Positions 57,125-64,000 of a stretch of DNA of 64,000 bases are shown in pieces. Location of the stretch: NCBI GenBank assembly GCA_000980495.1, contig LARN01000007.1:10225-74224 (forward strand). The letters are read 5' to 3'. The notes below the pieces were generated by a model. That model was not told the origin of the DNA and made no database searches. It saw only the letters and a program-made list of their open reading frames with translations. The position numbers and the translations under genes are program-made. Position 1 is the stretch's first letter. Each line of letters starts with the position of its first letter. This stretch comes from Acinetobacter sp. N54.MGS-139 (lineage in GTDB: Bacteria; Pseudomonadota; Gammaproteobacteria; Burkholderiales; Burkholderiaceae_F).

Positions 57125-58123
57125 TTACTTAACCAGTTCGTGTTTTACGTCAGCCGGAATGGTCAAGCCGAGATTCTTGACGCTGGCTTCATTAAAGACA
57201 GTCTTGAAGTTCTTCTGATACTGGATCGGCATCGTTTCAGGTTTGGCTTTGCCTTCAAGGATCTCTGCGGCCATAGTGCCTGCGATCTTGCCGAGTTCGT
57301 AGTAATCAATTGCGATCGCAGCTGTAGCTCCGCCTTTGACTTCGCCGCCTTCACCGGCAAAGACCGGCAGCTTAGCTTTTTCTGTGATCTTGATCAGAGC
57401 CGGAACGGCAGAAGCAATGGTGTTGTCCGTCGGAGTATAGATAAGATCGACTTTGCCTACCAAGCTTTGAGCAGCCTGCTGAATGTCATTGACGTTGGAA
57501 ACCGTAGCCTCGCGAACGCTGAGGTTGTACTTCTTGGCTTCTTCTTTGAAGATCTGAACCTGGCGTTCGGAATTGATCTCGCTGGAAGAGTACATCACAC
57601 CGACGTTTTTAGCGTTCGGATAAATCTTAACGATCAGCTCGAGCAGGCTGTTAATCGGAGCCATATCGGAAGAGCCGGTGACATTGGTACCCGGCTTGTC
57701 ATTGCTCTTAACGAGTTTGGCGATTTCAAAATCGGTCACGGCGGTTGCAACGATAGGAATCTTATTGGTCGCATTGGCCATTGTCTGAGCAGCAGGCGTT
57801 GCGATTGCTCCGATCAGATCTACTTTGTTGCCCGTAAAACGGGTGGCAATGTTGCGCAGGTTGGATTGGTCGGCCTGGGCATTCTGAAAATCAAATTTGA
57901 CGTTCTTGCCTTCTACGAAACCCTTGGAGGCGAGTCCGTCGACAAAACCCTTGTTAGCGGCGTCCAAAGCCTGATGTTCGACAAGCTGAACCACACCGAC
58001 GTTATACGTTTTAGCGGCAGGGGCCTGAGCTGCGGGAGCAGCTGCTTTTTTATCATCGCAGCCGGTAACGGTCAGGACTGCGGCTAGGGAGGCCGCAAGA
58101 AGGCAAAGACGAGAAATTTTCAT
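57125..58123 (-). CDS. ABC transporter substrate-binding lipoprotein (TrpX-like)
   Basis: 332 residues from ATG 58123, with AAGAG upstream; a longer frame to 58144 adds seven residues. Lipobox LTVTGC gives an acylated Cys, followed by an Ala/Pro-rich linker. The binding-protein fold has YNVGVVQLVEHQALDAANKG and LIGAIATPAAQTMANATNKI, diagnostic of the ABC_sub_bind family. Ligand possibly an aromatic amino acid or derived compound by analogy only. Confidence 0.93.
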   Translation of the reverse strand: MKISRLCLLAASLAAVLTVTGCDDKKAAAPAAQAPAAKTYNVGVVQLVEHQALDAANKGFVDGLASKGFVEGKNVKFDFQNAQADQSNLRNIATRFTGNKVDLIGAIATPAAQTMANATNKIPIVATAVTDFEIAKLVKSNDKPGTNVTGSSDMAPINSLLELIVKIYPNAKNVGVMYSSSEINSERQVQIFKEEAKKYNLSVREATVSNVNDIQQAAQSLVGKVDLIYTPTDNTIASAVPALIKITEKAKLPVFAGEGGEVKGGATAAIAIDYYELGKIAGTMAAEILEGKAKPETMPIQYQKNFKTVFNEASVKNLGLTIPADVKHELVK

Positions 58124-58210
58124 ATTTGTACTCTTGTTATGCAAATTTTTATAGAAAAAACGATAAATCCTATTCTATTTAAGAATGGCAAACGAAAAAT
58201 CTTTTCTGCA

Positions 58211-58238
58211 TAAAAAATCAGACCCGAAGGTCTGATTT
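58211..58238 (-). terminator. Rho-independent terminator after the amino-acid ABC operon
   Basis: On the minus strand AAATCAGACC (58238-58229), tetraloop TTCG, GGTCTGATTT (58224-58215), then TTTA. It separates the two ABC importer operons. Confidence 0.9.
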
Positions 58239-58264
58239 GCAAAAAATATCTGAAAAATGGATTT

Positions 58265-59008
58265 TTAGAGAATCTTAGAGAGGAAATCCTGCGTACGTTT
58301 GTTCTTCGGATGAGAGAAGAACTCTTCAGGCGTCGCTTCTTCAACGATTAAGCCGCCGTCAACGAACATAACTCTGTCGCCGACTTCTTTAGCAAAGCCC
58401 ATTTCGTGTGTGACCACCACCATGGTCATACCTTCTTTGGCAAGCGACTTCATAACGTCTAAAACTTCCTTCACCATTTCCGGGTCGAGCGCACTCGTGG
58501 GTTCATCAAAGAGCAGAGCTTTCGGGTTCATAGCCAAAGCACGTGCAATGGCAACACGCTGCTGCTGACCGCCGGAGAGTTCGTCCGGCATCGCGTCAGC
58601 TTTGTGCTCCAGACCGACGCGCTTGAGCAGACGCATGGCTTTCTCTTTGGCTTCCTCTTTGGATTTGCCGCGGACCTGCATGGGGGCGAGCATGATGTTC
58701 TGAAGAACCGTCATGTTCGGGAAAAGGTTAAATCTTTGGAAGACCATGCCGACTTCACGACGGATGGCATTCAAGTTGGCACCTTCTTCGAGTTTGATAC
58801 CGTCGATGACGATTTCGCCTCCGCTCGGAGTTTCCAAGTGATTCAAGCAGCGAAGAATCGTACTTTTACCGCTTCCGGACGGTCCGATAATCACGACCAC
58901 TTCTTTTTCTTTGATATCAAGGCTGATATCTTTAAGGACCGTCACATCTCCAAATTTCTTAGAAAGATGTTTGACGGAGATCATCGTTTTTGAATCTTTT
59001 TCTTCCAT
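58265..59008 (-). CDS. Polar amino acid ABC transporter ATP-binding protein (GlnQ type)
   Basis: 247 residues. Walker [14 protein letters not shown]-loop [18 protein letters not shown], signature [15 protein letters not shown], Walker [17 protein letters not shown]-loop [12 protein letters not shown]; these are very characteristic of the GlnQ/HisP/ArtP family. It is the last gene of the binding protein-permease-ATPase operon and starts two bases after the permease stop. Confidence 0.96.
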   Translation of the reverse strand: MEEKDSKTMISVKHLSKKFGDVTVLKDISLDIKEKEVVVIIGPSGSGKSTILRCLNHLETPSGGEIVIDGIKLEEGANLNAIRREVGMVFQRFNLFPNMTVLQNIMLAPMQVRGKSKEEAKEKAMRLLKRVGLEHKADAMPDELSGGQQQRVAIARALAMNPKALLFDEPTSALDPEMVKEVLDVMKSLAKEGMTMVVVTHEMGFAKEVGDRVMFVDGGLIVEEATPEEFFSHPKNKRTQDFLSKIL

Positions 59009-59010
59009 GA

Positions 59011-59682
59011 TTATTTTCTCGTGCCTTTAGAGAAGCGTTTTTCAAGTAAAGCGACAAAGCGGGAAATGGCCAAGGTCATGATGAGGTACAAGAGAGCAAC
59101 CACGATCCAGATCTCAAATGCAGCGTAAGTTCTGGAGATGATCAGCTGGCCGGTACGAGTCAATTCTTCGAAACCGATCACGGACACCAACGAAGAGTCT
59201 TTCAGCATAGCAATGAATTCGTTGCCGAGCGGCGGAATGATGCGCTTAAAAGCCTGCGGCATGATTACAAAGCGCATGGCCTGGAACCAGTTAAGACCAA
59301 GCGCTCTGGAAGCCTCCATTTGTCCCTTGTCGATGCTTTGAATACCGGCACGGAAAATTTCTGCCACATAAGCGCCGCTGTTGATTGAGCAGGCGCCGAC
59401 GGCTGCGACGAACGGGTCGATTCGGTGTCCGATAATTTGAGGAAGAGCAAAGTAAACCAAGAAAATCTGAACCAGCAGAGGCGTACCTCGGATACAGTCA
59501 ACGTAGACAGAAGCGAGTCCTCGTATGAGTCGGTTGTCAGAAAGTTTGGCAACGCCGACAAACATACCGATCAGTAAGCCCAATCCCACGGAAAGAGCAG
59601 TAATTTCGAGCGTGATACCGGCGCCCTTTAAAAGGAGCGGCAGGTTCTCCGTGATGATGCTCAGGTTAAGTTCCAAAGCCAT
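59011..59682 (-). CDS. Polar amino acid ABC transporter permease (GlnP type)
   Basis: 223 residues, about five membrane helices. The His/Glu/Gln permease signature is visible: [20 protein letters not shown] then [37 protein letters not shown] and the EAA loop [20 protein letters not shown]. Works with the ATPase at 58265 and the binding protein at 59767. Confidence 0.96.
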   Translation of the reverse strand: MALELNLSIITENLPLLLKGAGITLEITALSVGLGLLIGMFVGVAKLSDNRLIRGLASVYVDCIRGTPLLVQIFLVYFALPQIIGHRIDPFVAAVGACSINSGAYVAEIFRAGIQSIDKGQMEASRALGLNWFQAMRFVIMPQAFKRIIPPLGNEFIAMLKDSSLVSVIGFEELTRTGQLIISRTYAAFEIWIVVALLYLIMTLAISRFVALLEKRFSKGTRK

Positions 59683-59719
59683 TGTGATGTGATTTTCTCA
59701 GTGTTTAGATATAACAACA

Positions 59720-59742
59720 GGCAGGAACTGTGCATTCCTGCC
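59720..59742 (-). promoter_or_regulatory. Intercistronic hairpin after the amino-acid binding protein gene
   Basis: GGCAGGAA and TTCCTGCC form a perfect eight-base stem with a seven-base loop. No T-run, so it is more likely an mRNA-stabilising element that lets the upstream binding protein be made in excess, as is usual in such operons (inference). Confidence 0.6.
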
Positions 59743-59766
59743 CTCTCTTTCTACAGCGCAGTCAGA

Positions 59767-60537
59767 TTAAGCTCCGAACCACTTCTTGTAGATTTTATCG
59801 TATTCTCCGTTCTTTTTAAGCGCTGCTAAAGCTTCATTTACTTGTTTTACAAGCGCTTTGTTTCCTTTTTTAGCGGCGATACCGTAGTACTCAGCTTCCA
59901 TGATGTCACCGACCATCTTGCCTTTGCCGCCGTTGACGAGATAATAAGCAACGACAGGCTGGTCATTGATGACAGCATCAACGCCCTTGTTGTCGAGCTC
60001 GATGAACGGTTCATTGGCGTTGTTGTACTGTTTGACATCAGCACCTTTGACAGAGCTTGCCTTCGTGGCGCCTGTCGTTCCGATCTGTGCACCAATTCTC
60101 TTGCCGACGAGGTCATTGATGCTCTTGATGTTAGTTTCATCCGGACGAACCAAAACAATCAGACCGGATGTGTAATAAGGATCGCAGAAGTCGACAGCGT
60201 TTTTACGTTCTTCGGTAATGGACATTCCGGAGACAGCCAGGTCGATGTTGCCGGTAGAGAGCGCAGGGATCAAACCGTCGAACCCGAGATTAACGAGTTC
60301 AACCTTGTAACCCATCTGTTTACCGAGTGCTTTAGCCAGGTCGATGTCAAAACCGGTCAGGTCATTGGATCCTTTAGCCTGGAATTCGAACGGTGCAAAT
60401 GTGGGGTTGGTACCAACGCGCAGAACCTTTTCTTCCTTGGCCGGGGCTGCGGCTTCTTTCTTATCGCCACAAGCTGTCAAGAGACTCATGGAGAGCATAG
60501 CCACAAGCGGAATGGCCAAAAACGAACGTTTTAACAT
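59767..60537 (-). CDS. Polar amino acid-binding lipoprotein (GlnH/family 3 type)
   Basis: 256 residues. Lipobox MSLLTACG, then a Lys/Ala-rich linker and the family 3 solute-binding fold: VLRVGTNPTFAPFEFQ, TGFDIDLAKALGKQMGYKVE and ALSTGNIDLAVSGMSITEER. The conserved ligand Arg is present in TEERKNAVDF (usual Arg-Thr position reads Arg-Lys). First gene of its operon; no regulator adjacent. Amino-acid specificity cannot be read from sequence. Confidence 0.95.
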   Translation of the reverse strand: MLKRSFLAIPLVAMLSMSLLTACGDKKEAAAPAKEEKVLRVGTNPTFAPFEFQAKGSNDLTGFDIDLAKALGKQMGYKVELVNLGFDGLIPALSTGNIDLAVSGMSITEERKNAVDFCDPYYTSGLIVLVRPDETNIKSINDLVGKRIGAQIGTTGATKASSVKGADVKQYNNANEPFIELDNKGVDAVINDQPVVAYYLVNGGKGKMVGDIMEAEYYGIAAKKGNKALVKQVNEALAALKKNGEYDKIYKKWFGA

Positions 60538-60640
60538 TTAGACTCCTAATTCTTAAATGAGGTTAAATTTTTTAGGTGGTAATCCAATAACCCTAAGTCT
60601 AATTGATTAAGGTGTCAAAAGAAAAACAGGTGATAGATAA

Positions 60641-61585
60641 ATGTTTCTGGGCGTGCTGTACGGAATACTCGGATGTTCCCTTTGGGGTTTTATTTACATC
60701 ATTCCGCTGCTTTTACCTGAATATTCACCCGCGACCGTCGCGATGGCGAGATTTACCGTCTATTCGATCGGTAGTTTAGTGATTTGCTACTACTGCCGAA
60801 AGACGCTGGCGCTTCTCACAGCTTCGGACTGGGTTAAAGCTTTCTGTTTAGGATTTTTCGGAAACGCTGTCTATTACGTTCTTTTGACTAAAGGAGTCCG
60901 CTTGGCGGGGGTTCCGACCTCCGGCATGCTCATGGCCTTGATTCCGCTGAACGTTGCGCTGCTGACGAACCGGCCGGGGGCAGAAACGACTGTCGTTGTT
61001 CCCTGGCGCCGACTCTCTTTACCTCTGGCGATGATTTTGGTCGGATTATGGATCGGCAATATTGATGAATTCTCAGAAATCTCCGTTGCGACTTCTTCTG
61101 CCGAGTATTGGCTGGGCTTTTTATGCAGTTTCGGGGCGATGGCGTTGTGGACTTGGTTCCCGATTCGAAACAGTCAGTGGCTGCTGAAGCATCCGAATGT
61201 CTCTCCTCTGGCTTGGACCACTGCTCAAGGCGCATCCATGCTGCCTGCAACGCTGCTTTGTTATGTAGCGGTGAACTTTGAGACATTTCTTCACGGAGGC
61301 GCGGTATTAGGACCTACTCCGGTGAAGTTTGTACTACTGATGGTTGTGGCAGGTTTGGTCTGCGGATGGGCGGGGATGGCGCTTTGGAACATGATGAGCG
61401 CCCGTCTGCCGGTGGCCTTGAGCGGGCAGATGATTGTGTTTGAGACAATCTTCTCGGTGATTTACTCGTTGATATATAAACAACAAGCGCCCAAATGGAC
61501 GCTTGTTGTCGGTGTTTTTCTACTTCTCGGAGGAGTCCTGCTTTCACTGAAGGTTTTTAGGGACTCCGGCAGGAAAGTCAGCTGA
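60641..61585 (+). CDS. EamA/DMT-family transporter
   Basis: 314 residues with about ten membrane helices, the EamA (drug/metabolite transporter) pattern of two five-helix repeats. The N-terminus GVLYGILGCSLWGFIYIIPL and the internal repeat around LGFLCSFGAMALWTWFPIRN are typical. Substrate unknown. Near the 3' end the coding sequence contains a perfect 10-base inverted repeat (61480-61489 with 61500-61509) that could act on the opposite strand downstream of rubrerythrin. It converges with rubrerythrin with five bases between the stops. Confidence 0.9.
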   Translation: MFLGVLYGILGCSLWGFIYIIPLLLPEYSPATVAMARFTVYSIGSLVICYYCRKTLALLTASDWVKAFCLGFFGNAVYYVLLTKGVRLAGVPTSGMLMALIPLNVALLTNRPGAETTVVVPWRRLSLPLAMILVGLWIGNIDEFSEISVATSSAEYWLGFLCSFGAMALWTWFPIRNSQWLLKHPNVSPLAWTTAQGASMLPATLLCYVAVNFETFLHGGAVLGPTPVKFVLLMVVAGLVCGWAGMALWNMMSARLPVALSGQMIVFETIFSVIYSLIYKQQAPKWTLVVGVFLLLGGVLLSLKVFRDSGRKVS

Positions 61586-61590
61586 CCAAA

Positions 61591-62130
61591 TTAGTAGTTG
61601 GTTTCCTGAAGCTGGAAGTAAGCCTGCGGATGAGAGCAGACGGGGCAGATTTCAGGAGCGCGCGGGCCGATAACGAGGTTGCCGCACTCCCGGCACTGCC
61701 ACATAACGATTTCGCTCTTCTCGAAGACTTTCTGCATTTCGACGTTGTTCAAGAGCTTGAGATAACGTTCTTCGTGGTGCTTTTCGATGGCGCCGACACC
61801 GCGGAACTTAGCGGCGAGTTCGGGGAAGCCTTCTTCTTCGGCGTCTTTAGCGAATGTCTCGTACATGTCGGTCCATTCGTAGTGTTCGTCGCCGGCAGCA
61901 GCCTTCAGGTTTTCAGCAGTGTTGCCGATGCCCTGAAGTTCTTTGAACCAAATCTTGGCGTGAGCTTTTTCGTTAGCAGCAGTTTCTTCGAAGATAGCAG
62001 CGATCTGCTGGAAGCCTTCTTTGCGAGCAACGCCGGCAAAGTAGTCGTACTTATTGCGGGCCTGGGATTCACCGGCAAAAGCCGTCCACAGATTCTTTTC
62101 GGTCTTTGTTCCGGCTAAGGATTTGGACAT
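61591..62130 (-). CDS. Rubrerythrin
   Basis: Peroxide-scavenging diiron protein typical of anaerobes and microaerophiles. 179 residues from ATG 62130, supported by GGAG eight bases upstream; an ATG at 62145 would hide that site. The ferritin-like domain has [34 protein letters not shown] and [17 protein letters not shown], giving the diiron ligands. The C-terminal rubredoxin-like site is [10 protein letters not shown] and CPVCSHPQ. Role: peroxide defence, consistent with an oxygen-exposed anaerobic lifestyle. Confidence 0.97.
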   Translation of the reverse strand: MSKSLAGTKTEKNLWTAFAGESQARNKYDYFAGVARKEGFQQIAAIFEETAANEKAHAKIWFKELQGIGNTAENLKAAAGDEHYEWTDMYETFAKDAEEEGFPELAAKFRGVGAIEKHHEERYLKLLNNVEMQKVFEKSEIVMWQCRECGNLVIGPRAPEICPVCSHPQAYFQLQETNY

Positions 62131-62282
62131 ATTTATATTCTCCATTTAAAAGCATAAAGAAATAAGGTTTCCGGCGATTATAGCGACAACCATTTGCTTT
62201 GTTAACCAATTCGAACAGAGTTGCATGAAACGCAAAATCAAATCCTATACAGTGGGAAAACATCACTAAAAGGTAAGAGAAT

Positions 62283-62588
62283 ATGACGAAAAAGATCATT
62301 TTTATGGGGCTTTCCGCTTTGGCAATCACCCTTGCAGGATGCAGCTGGACAGACCGTCAAATCGGACCGAATGATTATGAGATTTCCGGGTACTTTGACT
62401 TCACAATGAAAGGCGAAGTAGTAGTGAAAGGACTGGAGGATCAGGCTCGCTTGTACTGCAAAGGGGTGGGGCAGAATTTAGTCCCGCAGGTTTACTACAT
62501 TACGGATAAAAACCGGATCTTTGATTACGAAGCTCAGCGGGCAAGTGCGGTCATTCGTTTCCACTGCATCCCGGACAATGGAAGTTAG
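62283..62588 (+). CDS. Small lipoprotein of unknown function
   Basis: 101 residues. Signal and lipobox AITLAGC (mature Cys20), followed by a soluble domain with two further Cys (LYCKGVG and RFHCIPDNGS) that could form a disulfide. Ribosome-binding site AAGGTAAGAG upstream. No family recognised. It is followed by the promoter of tRNA-Ser. Confidence 0.7.
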   Translation: MTKKIIFMGLSALAITLAGCSWTDRQIGPNDYEISGYFDFTMKGEVVVKGLEDQARLYCKGVGQNLVPQVYYITDKNRIFDYEAQRASAVIRFHCIPDNGS

Positions 62589-62646
62589 TCCGATAGCGCG
62601 GAGAATGTGAGCATTTGTAATTTTCCAGACCCGTTTCCAGACTCGT

Positions 62647-62675
62647 TTGCCAAAACGAAACTTTATCTATAGAAT
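62647..62675 (+). promoter_or_regulatory. Sigma-70 promoter of tRNA-Ser
   Basis: TTGCCA (62647-62652), 17-base spacer, TAGAAT (62670-62675). Transcription would start near 62682, about 24 bases before the mature tRNA. Confidence 0.75.
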
Positions 62676-62705
62676 ACGCTTTCCTGATCGCGATGATCGA
62701 TGTGC

Positions 62706-62799
62706 GGAGAAGTGGCCGAGTGGCTGAAGGCACACCCCTGCTAAGGGTGCAGACTGGCAAAAACCGGTCTCGAGGGTTCGAATCCCTCCTTCTCCGCCA
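62706..62799 (+). tRNA. tRNA-Ser(GCU)
   Basis: Acceptor GGAGAAG (62706-62712) pairs with CTTCTCC (62789-62795); discriminator G and genome-encoded CCA follow. The anticodon loop CTGCTAA gives anticodon GCU. The long variable arm (ACTGGCAAAAACCGGT region) is typical of serine tRNA, and the T-loop GGTTCGAATCC is intact. Confidence 0.97.
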
Positions 62800-62809
62800 T
62801 TTTTATTTT

Positions 62810-62846
62810 TCTCAGCAGGCGGAGCCTCCTGAGATTTTTTATTATT
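62810..62846 (+). terminator. Rho-independent terminator after tRNA-Ser
   Basis: TCTCAGCAGGC (62810-62820), GGA, GCCTCCTGAGA (62824-62834) with one mismatch, followed by TTTTTTATTATTTTTT. Confidence 0.88.
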
Positions 62847-62870
62847 TTTTCCTAACAAGACTTGAAAACG

Positions 62871-63371
62871 ATGGAAGCTGCGAGTCTTGAAAAAGCCAAA
62901 ACATTTTTTGATTCAGATATTTCGAAACAATTCGAGTACGGCTCCTTTCAAGTGCTCAAAGAAATCCATGAATATTTGTTTTGGGACGTCTATGCGGATG
63001 CCGGAAAACTCCGGACTAGGAACGCGTCCTCCGGCTCATTCAGATTCCTAAGCGCAATCTATCTTCAGGAAGCCTTGCGGGTAATTGAGAACCTGCCGGA
63101 AAGTACATTTGATGAAATCATCTCGAAGTATGTCGAGATGAATCTGGCCCATCCCTTCAGCAAAGGGAATGGGATTGCGTTGCGGATTTGGCTTGACCTG
63201 ATTCTCAAGAAACAGTTAGGTGTTGCAGTCGACTGGAAGAAAGTGGAAAAGGCCGCATATCTGCAGGCCATGGAAAGAAGTCCGGTCAATGACTTAGAGT
63301 TGAGATTGCTTCTCCAGCAAGCGCTGACCTCTGATTTTGATAATCGAGGATTGATTTTCAAAGGCGGCTAA
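62871..63371 (+). CDS. Degenerate class III-like Fic protein
   Basis: 166 residues from ATG 62871 (a TTG at 62862 is also in frame). The Fic fold is clear: EIHEYLFWDVYADAGKLRT, STFDEIISKYVEMNLAHPF and LQAMERSPVNDLELRLLLQQ, very like the Neisseria-type short Fic proteins. The active-site segment reads HPFSKGNGIALR (94-105) where the family has HPFxEGNGRxxR: the Mg-binding Glu is Lys98 and the ATP-phosphate-binding Arg is Ile102. The C-terminus stops at NRGLIFKGG, before the inhibitory helix of class III enzymes. Catalytic AMP transfer is therefore doubtful. It lies directly after tRNA-Ser. Confidence 0.85.
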   Translation: MEAASLEKAKTFFDSDISKQFEYGSFQVLKEIHEYLFWDVYADAGKLRTRNASSGSFRFLSAIYLQEALRVIENLPESTFDEIISKYVEMNLAHPFSKGNGIALRIWLDLILKKQLGVAVDWKKVEKAAYLQAMERSPVNDLELRLLLQQALTSDFDNRGLIFKGG

Positions 63372-63451
63372 TATCCTGTTTCTGCGAAGAGTCTTAATCT
63401 TCTTCCTTCAGTTCTAGGTTCCTCTTCAATTAGTTCTCGAAAATCATCCGC

Positions 63452-63485
63452 AAAAAAGCGCGGCTTCCGAAATAGAAAGTCGCGC
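63452..63485 (-). terminator. Rho-independent terminator after the flavoprotein gene (minus strand)
   Basis: On the minus strand GCGCGACTTTC (63485-63475), short loop, GGAAGCCGCGC (63468-63458) with one mismatch and one wobble, then TTTTTT. It lies 19 bases after the stop of the partial flavoprotein gene. Confidence 0.85.
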
Positions 63486-63503
63486 CCTTGAATCAATTAA
63501 CGA

Positions 63504-64000
63504 TTACTTGCTGAGTGCGTCAGCAAGAGCGGTTCTGAAACCGTTGGAGGTAACAGAAGTACCTGAAACGTTATCGATCTTACCGTTGTTGGCAACAGCT
63601 TCGTTCGGGAGGGTAGCAATAGCCTTGCCGCCGATTCCCGGAGTTTCATGCTGGTTCAAGACACGGATAGAGACAATCTTTCCGCCGTCTGTCTTGACAG
63701 CAATCGCGATGACGCCGCCCATGCCTCTGCCGATACCGAGTTTTTCACCGGGCTGGAGCTGATAAAGCGGAGCAGTTTCGTCAGGTCTGAATCCCGGCTT
63801 ACCGCCTAGGACGGATTCCTGTGAAACGTCGGACTTCACTACTGCAGCGTTGGCTCCGGCCAGACGACCGAATACCAAACTCTCAGAAATGTTGCCGCTG
63901 CCGCTGTACTTGTGGGACCAAATGGAACCAAGTTCGCCTGCGCCGTAAAGATGCAGAATCGTGCCGCCGTTGCGGCTCATGATTTCAGCGTTCTGGTTAC
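63504..64000 (-). CDS. Flavoprotein reductase with C-terminal FMN-binding domain (5' end beyond window)
   Basis: The frame is open to the right edge, so only the last 165 or so residues are present. The first part is the end of a fumarate-reductase-type FAD domain (LHLYGAGELGSIWSHKYSG, ending LVFGRLAGANAA). It is followed by an FMN-binding domain with DNVSGTSVTSNGFRTALADA; the Asp-X-X-Ser-Gly-Thr-Ser motif fits the ApbE flavinylation signal for covalent FMN on Ser/Thr. The FMN-binding domain lies after the FAD domain, opposite to the usual urocanate-reductase order. Probably an exported reductase for an organic electron acceptor (inference). Confidence 0.85.
   Translation of the reverse strand, partial: NQNAEIMSRNGGTILHLYGAGELGSIWSHKYSGSGNISESLVFGRLAGANAAVVKSDVSQESVLGGKPGFRPDETAPLYQLQPGEKLGIGRGMGGVIAIAVKTDGGKIVSIRVLNQHETPGIGGKAIATLPNEAVANNGKIDNVSGTSVTSNGFRTALADALSK

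Noticed and set aside
62706-64000. Genomic island integrated at tRNA-Ser
   Set aside because: No integrase and no repeated tRNA 3' end in the remaining sequence; the Fic gene alone is not enough evidence.

Overview
The window looks like chromosomal DNA of a Gram-negative betaproteobacterium of the Burkholderiales, most likely the gut family Sutterellaceae (Parasutterella/Sutterella type). This is an inference from gene order (queA-tgt-yajC-secD-secF; cysS-alkA-accA-tilS; TPR-ppiA-ppiB-lpxH), from moderate base composition, and from an anaerobic-respiration gene set rich in multihaem cytochromes and exported flavoproteins. No insertion sequence, prophage, integrase or CRISPR array was found.

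Layout. 1-1.6 kb: a truncated exported alpha/beta hydrolase divergent from a LysR regulator. 1.7-13.9 kb: housekeeping genes dnaE, ftsH, greB, queA, tgt, yajC, secD, secF, with a structured leader before yajC. 14.0-14.9 kb: a DUF805 membrane protein overlapping a small Lys/Ala-rich coiled-coil protein. 15.0-30.2 kb, minus strand: an orphan NarL-type response regulator and an almost gapless [NiFe]-hydrogenase locus. In transcription order it reads hyaA-hyaB-hyaC-higA-like-hyaD-hupF-hyaE-hyaF-rubredoxin-hybE-hupK-hypA-hypB(N)-hypB(GTPase)-hypF-hypC-hypD-hypE. The small subunit has the six-cysteine proximal-cluster signature of oxygen-tolerant enzymes, and the accessory set is the full aerobic-type one.

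30.5-37.7 kb, plus strand: a complete ccmABCDEFGHI system for cytochrome c maturation. After a convergent parvulin gene come an octahaem nitrite reductase (seven CXXCH plus one CXXCK) and a second CcmI/NrfG-like TPR protein. 41.4-47.2 kb, minus strand: a U32 peptidase-family protein (RlhA-like), then an ankyrin-tatD-lpxH-ppiB-ppiA-TPR operon. 47.4-50.4 kb: a Crp/Fnr-family regulator, a tetrahaem cytochrome c and a Tat-exported flavoprotein reductase, with matching palindromes between regulator and target. 50.5-55.4 kb: a small lipoprotein and cysS-alkA-accA-tilS. 55.4-60.5 kb, minus strand: two ABC importers. 60.6-64 kb: an EamA transporter, rubrerythrin, a lipoprotein, tRNA-Ser(GCU), a degenerate Fic protein, and the 3' end of another exported FAD/FMN reductase.

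How it fits together. The hydrogenase could feed electrons from H2 through its cytochrome b into quinone. The Ccm system matures the periplasmic cytochromes that deliver electrons to nitrite (octahaem enzyme) or to organic acceptors (flavoproteins). The most unusual points are a HypB divided into two separately translated proteins, a HigA-like regulator embedded in the hydrogenase operon together with three copies of a GTAAC-N7-GTRRC element, an octahaem enzyme in place of NrfA, a self-contained regulator/cytochrome/flavoprotein module of unknown substrate, and a Fic protein lacking key catalytic residues. All functional calls rest on motif recognition by eye; no database search was run.
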